Of a stretch of 64,000 nt of DNA, positions 48,214-62,593 are shown one piece after another. Numbering within the stretch: position 1 is the stretch's first letter; the number at the start of each line of letters is the position of its first letter. The translations under genes were made by a program, and so were the position numbers. The DNA is taken from positions 1,208,708-1,272,707 of the forward strand of contig QANU01067139.1 of NCBI GenBank assembly GCA_003254905.1, given 5' to 3'. The stretch comes from Nissolia schottii (taxonomy: Eukaryota > Streptophyta > Magnoliopsida > Fabales > Fabaceae). The notes under the pieces were generated by a model. The model saw nothing but the letters and a program-made list of their open reading frames with translations, made no database searches and was not told where the DNA came from.

Positions 48214-48721
48214 GGAAAAATGCTCATTTTGGTCCCTGAAAGTTTAAGCCTAAGTCACTTTAGTAATTAAAATTTAAAATTTGACTTTTTAATCATTGAA
48301 ATTGTAAGTTGTAGGTCAAATTACTCCCCCAATTCATTATTGTTATTGTATTGTCATGTTTTAACTAATTTTTTTTGCATTAAATAAAAATGTGATAACA
48401 ATAGAGATTGTGTGGTAACACTAAAAGCTAAAAATATGGGTGTAATGGTATTTGAAGCTATAAATCTTAGTTGCTATTATAGTTTCATTGACGATCTCAT
48501 CTGCAGTTTCAAGTGCAGTTACAACTCATTTATAGTCTCAATTATTGTTACTGTTTCTTTTAATGCGATAAATCAATGAAAATGTAATAATACAGTAATG
48601 ATAATAAACTGAGACACTAATTTGACATACAACTTACAATTTCAATGATTAAAAAGTTAAATTTTAAGGACCAAAATGACTCGAGCTTATACTTTCAGGG
48701 ACCAAAATGAACATTACCCCG
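48214..48721 (+). mobile_element. Mutator-type MITE, copy 2
   Basis: A 508-bp element of the same family as 22284-22812, in the opposite orientation. The left end is GGAAAAATGCTCATTTTGG and the right end, reverse-complemented, CGGGGTAATGTTCATTTTGG, each continuing TCCCTGAAAGT. It is flanked by a perfect 9-bp target duplication, ATTTAAAAC at 48205-48213 and 48722-48730. The interior matches copy 1 in ATCTTAGTTGCTATT and GTTTCAAGTGCAG segments. Long inverted arms, no transposase. Confidence 0.85.
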
Positions 48722-49293
48722 ATTTAAAACATACAAGTTGGAGATCTATAATTTTAATAGTCTAAATTTATTTATTAGTTACTGCCAGGTAATTGCGAGA
48801 TTTATCTATATCAATTTATTGTATGTAACTATTTTAGTATATCATTGTATTTACTAATAAATCAAATATAAATATAATCTCATTTAAAATATATATATAT
48901 ATATAATTATTTTAGTTAACATGTCATATAACAACTAGGTTTTTCCTCCTCTTCACTAATATGTTTATGAGAAAAAAAAAGGACATTTGAATACAATTTT
49001 TTTTTTTTAACTTTTGGGGATTCGGGGAGAAGAGAAAGTGGATTATATGATAGGTGTTTATGACCTTTTTCGTCCCATAACTTAATCCTAATCGAAAATT
49101 ATTTGGTAAGGTTTGGGTGGGTAATCTTAACTCGGTGTCATTTTTGGTCAGGGCCAAATCATGTATGTCTATAATCATGTATTAATTCTTTAAAATTATT
49201 TTTTAAAAAAAGATAATGATAAATTATAAGATTTTTACAATTTAACTTTTATATTTATTTAATATTACATTATTTTTGTATTGATAGAGTTTG

Positions 49294-49319
49294 TTATATA
49301 TATATATATATATATATAT
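49294..49319. repeat. (TA)13 microsatellite
   Basis: Uninterrupted TA run in AT-rich intergenic DNA. Confidence 0.9.
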
Positions 49320-52300
49320 TATTAAATATTTTTTAAATTTTATTTTTTTACATTTAAATTTTTATAATTTTACTATACATAACATCTAAAATGATATATA
49401 TTGTATAAACATCAAGCTAATTCGATTTGACCTATACGATCATTAATTGAGTCATCATCAGACTGAACCTAAATACAAAGGACATAAAAATCTAATCGAA
49501 ATCATGTTTGATTTAACTACACCCTTATATATGACGCTTCAAATTTCAATACATACATCATTATGCATTATAATGGGCTAGCTTGCATGTGTGTGTATAT
49601 ATATATGATCAGATCAAAATCAGATAATGGTCATGTACAATAAAAATCGTGATTTCACATAAAAGAAAAAAAGAAGAAACGGCTATCATGACATGGCTGA
49701 CAAATATGCGTATCATGCCATACATATACATCCAATTGATCATATAAGGAAAATTTGACAGCCACCAAACGGAAAACCTTAGTAGTGGTGCTGTGTGATA
49801 CTTACAAAAAAAAAAGCTCAGATTGACGAACGGTGTGGGTTGGTATAAAGATGGGGAATGAGTCATTAATGTTCAATATTGCGCGCATGCATGAGATAAA
49901 TAGCGAATAGATTTTTTTTGTTAAAAATAGTTATGTTTAATGATGTTAAGAGAGAATAATATAAATATTTGAATTAAGTCTTATTAACTTTAAAAAAGTT
50001 TCACTTGTTTAAAATTTATGTTTTTCTATCTTTCAACGTGAGTATAAAGATATAAATAATATAAAACCATTTAAATTGTTTTCTCTTGTCATATTAAACA
50101 TTTTAAAAAAAATGATTTTTGTAATGATACCAGAGTTATTATGACTAAGAAATAAGTTCATTCTTTCATAAAATTATTCACAATGTAAGTTAAAAAACTA
50201 TTATGTAAAAGGACGTGTAAAAAAATATATAATATGAAATTATTAAAATTGTCCTCTTCCATTAATTTAAGCTTTTAAGAGACATAATTTTTTATAATAT
50301 TTAAATATGACCATTTTTATCTAAATTCGAGATATATGAGAGAGAAGAAGAGGCTCTACAACAATAGGAGTGTGTGCGCGGCCACTTTGGTTGATTCTGC
50401 GTAAGTAACTACTCGGCAGTGACACACATACAGCTGGATCATATATTACTATATAACTGTGTATACAAAGTTGGAGAGTAGTACATCCCCCCCCCCCATT
50501 TAATCCTTTTTTGTTCTCCTTTTAAACCAAGTCAAAACGTAAAAGCAAACCCAGCATAGTTAATTGGTTCAAACCTTTTGCATGTCCACTTAAAAGTGTC
50601 TAAGCAAGTGGCTACATATAAAAAAATAATTATTTCAACTCCAAAACAGGGAGCAAAACCATGGTAGTGAATTGAAAGTTTTAGAAAATTTTGTCTCAAT
50701 GAAGCTTCCCATGAGCTTCATATGAGCAAATTGTGTAAGAATAGAGAAGCCCATGTGAAATTCCTGAAAAGCGAGGTAATTAAGCTCAAGTTTGCTACCA
50801 GTTGACAAAATTGACCCTTGTACAAACACAAGACATAAGGCACATAAATTCTTACGGGATAATGACATAACATATATAAGCAATTTAAAATTTATAATAA
50901 CATCTTACAATTTTTATTAATGTTTAAATATTTTTTATCATTACTTTTTTTATAAATCATATTATTATTAATTATTTGATATTTAAATCCTAATATTTAA
51001 AATATATTTTATTTGAACGCGATATGAAAATATGGATATAACTCAAACAAGTCTCTTCATGGTCATGCATTGACGATTTATCTCTAAACATTTTTCAGAT
51101 AAATGAGATACATTTATCTAATGAATGTCTTTATATATTAATGTCTACAGTATATTAGAGATATAACAATTTTATGAAGGGTATATTGCTTTTTAGTTGA
51201 CAAATACTGTGCAGCCTCTTTGTCTCTTAGTTGCCTTCCAACTGGCTCTCAATTCATATATCTTGCTATATTGCTAGCACAGAGCCATATACCGTAGATA
51301 ATATATTTATATAATATTCTCATGCCACATCGAGTTGACGCAAAAAACACAAATTGTTCCCAGATTTTGAGTGGATAAGATATTATAATATGTTCCACTG
51401 CTTAGGGAATCCTCCATTTAAACCCTAAGGCCCACTAGGGTCCCACATGGATAATAACTGAATTCATATTTTAATGTGCCTTTTGAGGATGAGACAAAAA
51501 ATAAATGGAAACATGATTCAAAAGTTGTATGTGTTAGTGTTACTATTCATTATTCAATCAGCTCCTAGCCAAGCAACATTTTCGTGGTCTAGAGGCAATA
51601 TCTACGTTTTCCTAACAACGTGACTAATTATCCAAATTTAGTGCCCCCTTCTTGTAATATTTGATCACACTCCCGTATTAGTCCCACACCAACCTAACCA
51701 AATTAAGTTTTGAGCCCTTTATTATATTTATCTCCAGCTTCTATATATATCGACCTAAGCTCATATCTATAGCTAGTGTTAACATCTTATTGTATACTCC
51801 CCAAACACTTGTTAACATTTCTTCTGATATTCAATAAAAAAATGTATTTAATATCTTAAAAACGTACAAAATTATGTATTAATTTTTATTGAGTATATAG
51901 AAATATTAGCTCTAAGAATTTATAATTATTTTTATTTATTTTTCTTCAACAGAATTATTTTATCCACACATTCAATATTTTCTTTTATGCACCAAAAAAA
52001 ATCCAATATTTTTTCGTTTTAGAATTGAAGTTATTTTTAATGATATACAAAATTAATTTTAATAATTTGTAATTTTGATGTGTGGTCCATTAAAAATAAT
52101 ATAAAAATTTGAAAAATAAAATTTTACACTTACAAATAATAAATTAAAATTAATTTCTTAGAAAAAACGATGATGTGGAATATTTGTAGTTAAACCTAGA
52201 TTGATCGGAGATTTTCCACGTGGCTCGTGCGTCTGCTAAGAGCAATAATCCTCTTTCAAATCATCGTGAAATTGGCTTCTAACGTAACGCGTCACAATCT

Positions 52301-52786
52301 AATATATATAAAGTATTAGTTTAAAGAGGGCATGATTAAGACATATAATATAATTATATTTGTAATCATTGAGTTATTGACTACCCGTGTTTGCAAGAAC
52401 TGGTGACTTTATTGGGGCATTTATAAATTTATATAAAATTCATATTTTATATTATTATTACTAAGTTGATATGTGACACAGAGATGAGCTGGAAGTTGAA
52501 CGCACGTGACCTGCATGGGGTGTGATGATGTTCGTACATATTAAAGTACCAATCCTTGAAATCTAGGAGGAATTTTCAAAGACGCACTAGAAAGTTGACA
52601 AATTGTCCTACCTAGTCCTCCAAATTAACATTTCGGCTGTGGGAATTCTATAAATTACAATTGTTACCATCTATTCAACTTTAATTTCTTTTTCTTCTCT
52701 AAAACGTTTAAACATGTTTTTCATGCTTTGGAAAATAAATAAGAAAAACTAGGGAAAAAAAAAGCACCGGGTGGGGGACTATTTTC

Positions 52787-52810
52787 ATATATATATATAT
52801 ATATATATAT
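52787..52810. repeat. (AT)12 microsatellite
   Basis: Uninterrupted AT run in intergenic DNA. Confidence 0.9.
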
Positions 52811-55281
52811 AAATTATGTTGTGGATTATGAGTGAGTTTAGAGGGGCATTGTGTGCGTGTGTGTATATATATAATAAATATTTAAATACAATTTTTAAAA
52901 AAGTTAAAATATTATCCTTTTTAAAGTTTGTAATGTAAAATTATGCATATATTTTAAAGAAAACAGTTTAAAACATGTATTTTAAAAAACTATGCGCGTA
53001 AAATTTGGTCACTTATAATTTAACTACATTTTCAAAGTTTAATTAAACTGGAGAACAATAATAATGTATGTCATAAATAATTTAGCGTATACCTTGTGAT
53101 CTTTAACATGATATACACCACACGAGTTATAAAGAAGCATGACAGCCAGGGTCTACTTAATTCAATGCCTTTTCCAAACACTCGCTGACTCACTGCCGAG
53201 TTCACATGTAACAACATTTGTTCTTTTTGTTTCATGCTTCTTCCTCAACTCTGCTAAATCACTTTCCTTTATTTTCCCCGCCAACGTTATATATCTATCT
53301 AGGAAATAACTTTTATTTGTTTTTGGTGATGAGTGCTTAATTTCTATTTTCACATTCTCTTAAATAATAAGAATATAAGACTACGAACCTATATTAATAA
53401 AGGAGGTCGAATCGTAGGACAGCAATCAATATGACAATGACAATTTGAGACGAGAAAAAATGTCATTACCTCTACATTGTAGTCTAACATTAAAGTCCTT
53501 GAGATGAAGATCCACAACAATAGAATCATGACGACAACAAATTTGAGAGTGTTTTCTCTAGTTGGACGCAAGATAACACACGTCATATGTTTAGATATTT
53601 TTTCTTAGGTTACATTTTCAATTTCCTTTAAGTTCAATTGTCACGTAATTTATGATGTTTTATTTATGTCTCATCTTAACAAAATCATATTTATGTTCTT
53701 CAATACGTTTCAGATACTTTTTTTTTTTTGCGCCCGTCCTTAGGACTTCCATATATTTATTTTTTGTCATATTAATGAATGCAATACATACCTCTTTGAC
53801 CAAAACAAATACTTGTAAAGTGAGAATTCTCCTAAAATGAAAATGTAAAAGAGTGTCTGTCGGTAATGATCAAACTTTGAACTTTTTGGTCCAATACTAG
53901 GATGGTGGAAGGAGGTAATTGAATGAATGTGTATGTGTGTCTCTTTACATAAATATTTAACGTAGTGCATGCATTGTGTGATTGTGTGTGATCACATTAA
54001 AAGATTGAATGATATCCCTCACGTATTCACTTTAGAAGCTCACTTTAGAGGACAACAATAATATCCCTAAGTAAGTTCCCCGCCAGACGTTATATGGCGT
54101 ACATAGTATTTGCATACAATCAATGGATACAATGGAAGCCATATAAAATGGATAAGTGTATGACGAGGAGCATTATTGCAGTCGCCATATAAGGCTTTGA
54201 GAAAATGGAGTTAGGTAAACCCTTGCTTTTAGCATGCCAATTGCGCTTCACTATCTCGGTATACTTGGCGTGACAATTTTGATGCCTTTACACATGCAAA
54301 TGACTGCTTGCCCTCCACATTGTTTGTTTTGACGTCTTATTTAACTAAAATGATTTTTCTTTAAAACAAATTAATTTACGTTTATAATTACCTTTGCTTG
54401 TTAAGACTCTGGCTACTTAAAGAACATGACCAAGACAACATTTATAATGTAGTTTGAGCAACCCTTTCTCATTAACTAGCTTTGGTAATTAATTTTATTT
54501 ATTCTAAGATAATATCATATGGAAGTAAATCTTTTTAATTGAATTTTTTTATTGTGTAAAATTATGTGTAATATTTTTTTTATTTTTTTTGTCACTTATA
54601 TCATGTATATATTAGTTTTGCCTCTTCAGTTAATAGTGAGATATTATACATAAATTTACATGACTATATTTAGTGGATGGATATTGTATCAAGAGTATAT
54701 TTAGTGTGTGGATATTGGGTCATTTTCGCATATGTACGTCTAGTCTTGGCCACGTGGAGTGTGTTAAGTCTCAATATCTCATTGCTTAAGAATATAATAA
54801 CCAAGTTTTTATAGCAGCTTGGGTAAACTTTCTTCTGTTAACTAATTTTTTTGAATTGAGATAAACTCATTTAATTTTAATAATATTTTTATTTATTTGG
54901 TCGATAAGTTTTTTTAATAGGATTTTGTTAATCAAATATTTTTAAAACACTTGTAAAAAGATAAAAAGTTAAACATTTTAAAGTTTGTATTTAATGTAAA
55001 GATTTTAAAATTAAATCTTTCTAATAAAATAATTTCGTTTTCAATTTCGTAGCCAGTTTTGTAATTTATATGAAAAAGATTCCATCTGTCTAACATGAAA
55101 AAAATCACCATTCTAACGCTAAAACAAACTAACTGAATATGACTTGGATTGGCTTCCCCTTGAGTCTGAAAACACACTTTTCCAATCTTACTAGGTGGTA
55201 TTCATAGGTTTGAATTGGACCAAGCCGAAAAAACCTTAAAACTAAACGAACTAATAAAATTGGCCAGGATTAGTTCAGATA

Positions 55282-55284
<3 letters not shown>

Positions 55285-55326
<42 letters not shown>
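55285..55326. repeat. (AT)21 microsatellite
   Basis: Uninterrupted AT run, the longest in the window. Confidence 0.95.
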
Positions 55327-55329
<3 letters not shown>

Positions 55330-58300
55330 GCAGCCGGCGATCAGCTGAGTCCGTCAGAAATTTTTGGTAAACGGTTGTTGAAAGCTGATTTTTGTTGAAG
55401 TGGTTTTTAGCGTCACAATCTTGTCAAAACGTTCCCTGAAAGCACTAATTTTCTTTTTGGTCAAAAATAACTGTTTTTCTTGTAGTGTTACTTTGAATCA
55501 AAATTGATTAATCAATCATTATTGCCTCAGTTCTCAGATTTATGATTTTTCAAACCTTAAGCAATTAAGTAAATAATCATATTTTCCATTAATAAATAGA
55601 AAAGTAACAAAAAAATCACAATTAAAAAGAAATCTCTTACTCCTAAAGTTGCTAAGAGTTTTTCTGTGATGATTATTGTTCCAAAGCAGTTGAAATTGAA
55701 AACATCATGTATCATCGTTGTCACATGAACCTCAAAGTGTTCATCAAATTTAACCCTTTGACGCCATTGAATTTCCATTTTTCTGTAATCCCTTCTTTAT
55801 TTTTATTTATAAAATTTAGGATTTAGGGCTTAAAGCATTAGGAAATGAAAACATCTCCATCATTGTATCATAAACTTACAAGCATCGAATTTAACCCTTT
55901 GATGCCATTAAACTCCCGTCTTTCCTTCGCTCTTCTTTTACTTATATAGGAACCATATATAATAGCCTATATATTCCCGCTACTACAAAATGAGAATCAC
56001 TTTGACACATGGCCAAATTATATAGCAACCTTCCAAAATCCTAAGGAGGGAATAATTAAAAATAATAATAACACAAAATTGGAAACCGGTCACGCACAGT
56101 AAATTGATAAATCGCAGGGATGATATGTCCAGCGATTACAAGCAAAAAGACTCATAATTAAGGACAAGAAGACACCACACATGAAAATGATTACTAATTG
56201 ATGCGATGCTGAATCGATACTCATTTCTTGGATATGTGAGAGGTGCAAAAGATTGCATACATTCTCAAAAAATAGATGATTCCGTTTTAAAGTTTCACAT
56301 AAATTTATTATGTGTATATAATCTCACACATTATAATTAAGTGACGTAAAAATTTAATATGAGATAATTAATCTATTCTAGTGTAGGGTGAGGCATGTAA
56401 TAGTACTATTTGTGGAAGGGAAGGAGGACGTGTAATCAATCCCCGCTTCGGATGATTAATAATGTCCTTATATAATCAAAACAAGAAGCAATCCTATCAG
56501 ATCTTTTTTCCTTTTTTGTGGAAATCTTAGTCGATCCTTTAATTAACGTGACCGCTCAACTAGCTTAGCTTACCTTAGTTAAACTGTTAAATTTTGCTTG
56601 TGGTTATTATTTTACTCTATAGCACATAAATTTGACATTTGTGGTGATATGAAGCTGCATGGGGGGTAATGGCGATGCATGTAAGCATGTGTATACTACT
56701 TGTTTTAGTATGCTTTCTCATAAAAGAAGCGTATCTATCTCTTAATAAAACGGTCCCTTCATTGGCTCGTTATGTTAGTGGCTTCCGATTCATCTTAATA
56801 ATTATAAAGTAGTCGCGGGGTTTCCATGTAATGTCAACTTTTTCCATGGAAAGCTAGCTAGATAAGATTTCGAATTCATTATTGAGTCTTTATTAATTAT
56901 TTTGTTGAAATGATGAAAAATTTTGGTATAGGTTAGTTAACATGTGGACTTGAAATGGATGGAGGGAATTCAATGGATCGCTTTACAAATACGGAACATG
57001 AAATTGAGAACACACATTGCATGGTCCAACATTACTTGGACGATAAGGGAAGTGTTTAAGGCTTGCCCACTTAATTAATGAGTCATTCTTTTCTTAATTA
57101 GATGAATAATTTGAGGATGAAATGAGAGCAAAAATACCCATAATGCTTTTAAAGGGAAATATATATTCTTTTTCATCGATGAGATTCAACTAAGCTTGAG
57201 ACTTTGAAATTAAATGCTTACAAAAATTATGCTCTCCAAAAATATCATGATTTTATATTTTCCTTGTAACTTTAGGCGCAAATTGACTAATTGAGGTTAC
57301 CTCTCATAATTATATATTTAATTTTACTAAGACTTTTTTAATTCATAAAATATTCTTAAAAGTATATAAAAAAAATTTGTTAAATTCTTTTTACGACATT
57401 TTTTCATAATATAATAACATATTTTTTAAATATTACTAAATTTTAAATACGTAACTGAAAATTTATATTTAACAAAATCACATTGAGATATAGCAGAAGT
57501 GAAAATTTATTTATTTTCGTTCGGTTTAAATTATTTATTAATAAATTTATATATTTAACAAATTTGTAAATAAATATGAATCAATTTATTTAAGAATTTC
57601 ACATTTGATCAAAATATCGAAACAAACCCAGCTTTAAAAAATGTATAATTCAGATATATTCGATGCCTCTAGGCACTAATCGTAGGGTTCACTTTATGGG
57701 GAAACATACTCTGTGTGCTGTTGATGATCCATCCCAAAGGGCTCACCGAACATGCACAATCTAGGGACCCCCACCTGTCCAAGTACTAGCACACAACGAA
57801 TGGTCTAGACTCTACCCTCAAAAAGTGAGCATTCATTGCATCAATGGCCCAATTTTGTTAACCTCCCTTAAGTGAAGAATTCCTCCCATCACCCCTTACA
57901 AAATATGACATTTAAGTTCAAACCTCCGAAAGACTCCTTGCTATATGTTACTTTCCTTTTTATTTTTTTTATGTTATGTTCAAAAATAATGTATTTAGAT
58001 ATAATGTATCTAAAAAGTGAAAGTAGTAGATTAAAATAAGTAGTTATGAAATGTTATTTTGCAAGTAATTAGTCTGAGTACATCTAACTTTATCCTTTGT
58101 ATGTAAGAACTTTTTTATTATAAGTTGGTCTTCATTTTTGAGAAATCATTGTATGATTCTCCGGGTCATATTTAATATACATGTTTCGACCATAGAATAG
58201 AAGATATTAAAGCCTTCACAATACATGGACCATTTTAAGATAGAGACTAAAATATCATTCATTACATGATCTATAAGATAACATTTGATTTCTATCATAA

Positions 58301-60578
58301 AATAGAAGAGACGAATAAAATTGGCAAAAAAAACAATGCATCTCAAGTATCCATTTTTTTATATGTACAAAAATTAATTAAAATGTTATTTATGAAACGT
58401 GTATCATATATTCTTTATTTTAAAAGTATAAAAATTAATTTAAAATTTATCATAAAATAAATCAATTTTAAATTTATTGTCTCCGTCTATTCTCTAAACA
58501 AATTTTTGTGTACTAACTTCTATGACTTCCTTATATCTTCCATATCTCAAAATAAAAACCAAAAGACTACTTAAAATATTTACATGTCCAACACTTCATA
58601 ATCTTACAAAAAATTTTCGTCCTCTTAAACACAAAAGTTGGGCTGCTAAGGGTCCTTGAAGTCAAAAAAGTGTTGCTGTAAATTTGACTCTCTCTCTCCC
58701 TCTCTCTTCTATAGCCCAAGCCAGCTACATGCAGGTGAAAAACCAAACGAGTGGAAATGATATTGAGTGCACAAGCGGCGCCAGCTATGTCACAACCTAT
58801 CGAAGTCATTCAAATTTAGGATGATTCCTTTTGCCTACTTGGTCGTACCATTCATCACCAACTCATGCGACAGAAATTTTTTGTTTGCTCACAATATTAA
58901 CATATTATTTTTTAAGCATACACATAATAAATGTAAATTTTATTAATTTTATTATGTGTTTTATCAAATGTTTTTAAATTTCATTTAATAGAATTTACAT
59001 TTATTGTGTGAATGCAAAAAAATAATGTGTTTGTCTTGTATTCAAAAAATGATTTCTCATCATGCAAAAGAAGGCATCAGAAACCCTTTAATTTGCTGGG
59101 TTTTATATCAATTTCCAGTCTGTTGTGACGTGCACAATTAGCAACTAAGTTAAAAAAAAAAAAAAAAAAAAGAACCGATATTGACAAGACATAACGGGAA
59201 AATTAAACTAGATTGAGATCACATTATTAGTAAATTTTTGTGCCAGATTCACGTTGAGATCATATATTGAACTGGAAAGACCCCCACTAACTCAATTTTA
59301 GTGGTTATTATAATTTTTTCTTTCTTAATCTCAAAGTATCACCATCAGCACAAATGTAACCACTTTTTTCAGCAGTGAATTTGGAATATAATTCAAGCGA
59401 CAAGTTAGTGAAATGAAATGCACACCATCAAAATGCCTGAGGACTGATGAGGTTTTATTCCACACACTTGAAGATTTTTTCTTTCCTGGTTTAATTCAGA
59501 GAATTTTTTATGTCGTGTTAATCGCAATATTAAGATTCTATATTCTGCCCTTGACATGATGACTTAATTCATGTTATTATTATACTAAAAATGTTTATTG
59601 TACTCGTTATTTTGTATGACACTATGCCGACTCACAATTCATCCATCATTAAATGAAATTTCATAAAGTATAGATCATATTAAAATCTCATTTAAAGATA
59701 AATAAATTGTGAGTCGATATGATACCTCACAAACAATAAATACGATTATAACAACTCTTATTATATAGGTTATGATATCATCTAAATTTTTCTTTTTCTT
59801 TGACAGGAAACAGAGATTGGTAAAAATATCTAATGCCATCCGGTATGTTCTTTATTTATTTTATATTGTTTTCATCTTTCTTTCAGAGGAAGAAGAAAAA
59901 AGTCTTAATTAATTTTTTTATCATAAAGAAAAATGTTTTCTTTTAAGATTGGGATGATTTTTGTTTTACTTCAAAAATTACATTACATTAGTTATAATAG
60001 AATTTTAATCTAAGACTTTATATATTTTATCTAAAATTTTCACTATCAAACCAATTCTAGTGTACTTAGAATTGAGATGTTTAAAACAATACTCCGCCCA
60101 ATCAACTTAATCTGCGGCTATTGCCAAATAATTTCCCACATCTGAAGAAAATGGAGGCCACGTCATCAAGAGCAGATCATTTTAGTAATGTTTTAGAGCG
60201 CATTATTGGCATTATAATGCTTTACCAACCGAAAAAAGCAGAAGCCACTCCAAAAAAAAATGTACTAAAAAAAGTTAATTAGCCAACATATTGTAGCTGA
60301 CAACATGAAAATTTCAATTGACACGCAAGAAAATTGTCAACAATTCAAACATTGGAGCCATCACTCACATCACAGATTTTATGGCAAAATAATGTTTTGT
60401 GTTCTCTATTGCTTTGTACCATAGCATAAGCCTCTAAAACTGGGATGGAGGGAATAAGTATAGGGGAAGTGGATTTAGTACTACACTGTTATATCTAGCA
60501 AGTTGAGGAAAAAGGGCTTTTCAATTTGAACAAAACTTTGTATCCACGTGTTTATTAAAGACGTAGGCAGCACTTCCC

Positions 60579-60599
60579 CTCTCTCTCTCTCTCTCTCTT

Positions 60600-60645
<46 letters not shown>

Positions 60646-60648
60646 ATA
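60579..60648. repeat. (CT)10 then (TAA/ATT)n microsatellite in the SWEET promoter
   Basis: CT run 60579-60598 followed by TAA units that turn into ATT units (60599-60648), so the second part can form a hairpin. It lies about 95 bp upstream of the TATA box. Confidence 0.9.
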
Positions 60649-60741
60649 TTATGTTTTCATATTATTATTATTTTATTATTTTGTTGTGACATAATTTTTT
60701 CAAGTCTGCGGTACGCGTTCAACAGCACCCTTCCAAAGAGC

Positions 60742-60749
60742 TATAAATA
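60742..60749 (+). promoter_or_regulatory. TATA box of the SWEET gene
   Basis: TATAAATA in the context GAGCTATAAATAGAGCC, 92 bp upstream of the ATG, a strong plant TATA box. It implies a leader of about 60 nt. Confidence 0.75.
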
Positions 60750-60833
60750 GAGCCTCCTCTATGCACTTCTTGTAACACACAAAACAATCATATCTCTGTG
60801 TAATCAATCAAGACAACAACAAAGAACTAAAAC

Positions 60834-62593
60834 ATGGCTGAGAGCTTTCGTTTGGTTGTTGCTGTTATTGGTACTTCTTTGTTTCATTTCATTCCTTTTA
60901 CATTATCATTATTATTAGCATTATGTTTAAATTTCTTAGAATAAGATATTTTCTTGTTCTGATTCAATGGTCACATCAGTCCCATAAATCATCTTAACCA
61001 TTCACAGAATTATGTGTTAGTTGGTGAATGAATAAGATCAAGCGAATCTCTTACTCTAAGAGTACCAACAAATTTCTCTAAATAAAAAAGAAGTGACTAA
61101 TTTGTGTTTTTCATGTAGGCAATGCTGCCTCAGTTTCCCTTTATGCTGCCCCAATGTAAGCTCCATAATCCATTATCAATTCTTATATTCACTTCCTCCT
61201 TTTTAGAGAGCATGAAGTGTTGAATATCTTCCATGTTTTTCTTTGTGTAGAGTTACTTTCAAAAGGGTCATAAGGAAGAAGAGCACAGAGGAATTTTCAT
61301 GCATGCCTTACATCATAGGACTCTTGAACTGCCTCCTCTTTACATGGTATGGATTACCAGTTGTGAGCTACAAGTGGGAAAATTTCCCTCTGGTCACAGT
61401 TAATGGAGTAGGAATTGCTCTTGAGTTATCCTATGTTCTCATTTATTTTTGGTATGCTTCACCAAAAGGAAAGGTAAATTAAATTCTATGCAGTCTTGTT
61501 GTATTAAAATTGTTTATTAAAATGTTACACATCATATGATATGCATGCAATTTTTTTCATGCATTAGACAATTTCACTAGTTATTACATTTTTCACTAAC
61601 TTCAATTTTGTGACTAAAATGTTTTGTTACAGGCGAAGGTGGCAATGGTAACAATACCGGTTCTGATATTGTTCTGCGCCATTGCTGTGGTCTCAGCTTT
61701 TGCCTTACATGACAACCGTCACAGGAAGCTACTTGTCGGTAGCATAGGCTTAGGAGTTTCCGTAGCCATGTATGGATCTCCTCTTGTTGTTATGGTAAGT
61801 TGAAAAATTATAAAGTGTTCTTGCTGATATAAACTTAAATGGAAGTGAAAGACACAACAAAAACAGAGGAACAAATACAGAACAGTCCTATTATTAATAT
61901 TACTATAATAATAATCTCAGTAATTAAAATATAGATAGGATGTGTACCCCCAAAAAAATTGGAGATGGGAAAAATAAGAAAATATAAAGAGACTATTTTT
62001 TTGGGGGGGGGAGGTGTTATGGAGGGATTCAATTAATCCATTTTGTTTTATGGCCTTAATTACCATTTCCATAACATAATTTTTATTTTTGACTATTGCA
62101 GAAAAAGGTAATACAAACCAAGAGTGTGGAATTCATGCCACTCCCACTATCTATGTGCTCATTCTTAGCTAGTGTGCTTTGGATGACTTACGGACTCCTC
62201 ATTCGTGACATATTCGTTGCGGTTTGTACCATAATCTCTAGTCATAAAATTCATAAATAACGTGACAAAAAAATGTCACAAATTTTTTTATCTATTTATA
62301 AATACTAATGCTGTTTGTATTTATTTCTTGTAACTTGATAGGGGCCAAGTGTGATTGGAACTCCCTTAGGCATTCTCCAGCTAGTGCTGCACTGCAAGTA
62401 CAGAAAAGGGAAAGTAAGTGTTGTGGAGCAACCAAGTAACAAGGGGGCCCTAGAGGAAAAGGGTTGTAACTTAGAGAAAGTGGACCTTGAAAAGGGTAAC
62501 TTGGACATAGTAGTGGACCTGCAAAAAGGGAGCTTGGAGATGGAGGGAGAAGTTGAAAATAATTTGACAAATCATAAGATTGGTAACTTGTGA
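60834..62593 (+). CDS. SWEET3: SWEET sugar transporter, clade I (SWEET3-like)
   Basis: Membrane uniporter for sugars; clade I members mostly move glucose/hexoses (family knowledge). Exons 60834-60870, 61119-61155, 61251-61473, 61633-61794, 62102-62221, 62342-62593; all GT-AG; 276 aa. The two tiny first exons are typical of SWEET genes. There are two MtN3 repeats (about residues 8-95 and 128-215) and seven membrane helices in the 3-1-3 layout. The proline tetrad that forms the hinges is present: P24, P44, P149, P166. The first sugar-pocket Asn is N76 (VTVNGVG). The partner Asn expected in the PN motif of helix 7 is Ser196 here (VAGPSVIGTPLGILQL). The tail is charged with EKGNLE-like repeats. 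Closest by memory to AtSWEET3 (STEEFSC, YASPKGK, DNRHRK, YGSPLVVMKKVI). The start is the first ATG after a strong TATA box. The gene looks intact. Confidence 0.93.

Larger units (their letters stand above)
48731..60740. other. 12-kb gene desert
   Basis: I see no supportable gene. The open frames are short, AT-driven and without homology that I recognise. Less AT-rich patches lie at 51190-51290, 52190-52270, 53160-53290 and 57660-57910; the last is the most complex (many C-rich and GGGCTCACC-type words) but has no coding or RNA signature I can name. A poly-A of about 23 bp is at 59150-59172. Confidence 0.5.

Noticed and set aside
53162-53353. 63-codon minus-strand frame with charged residues
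   Set aside because: No recognised domain, no neighbouring exon, and it ends in AT-rich DNA.
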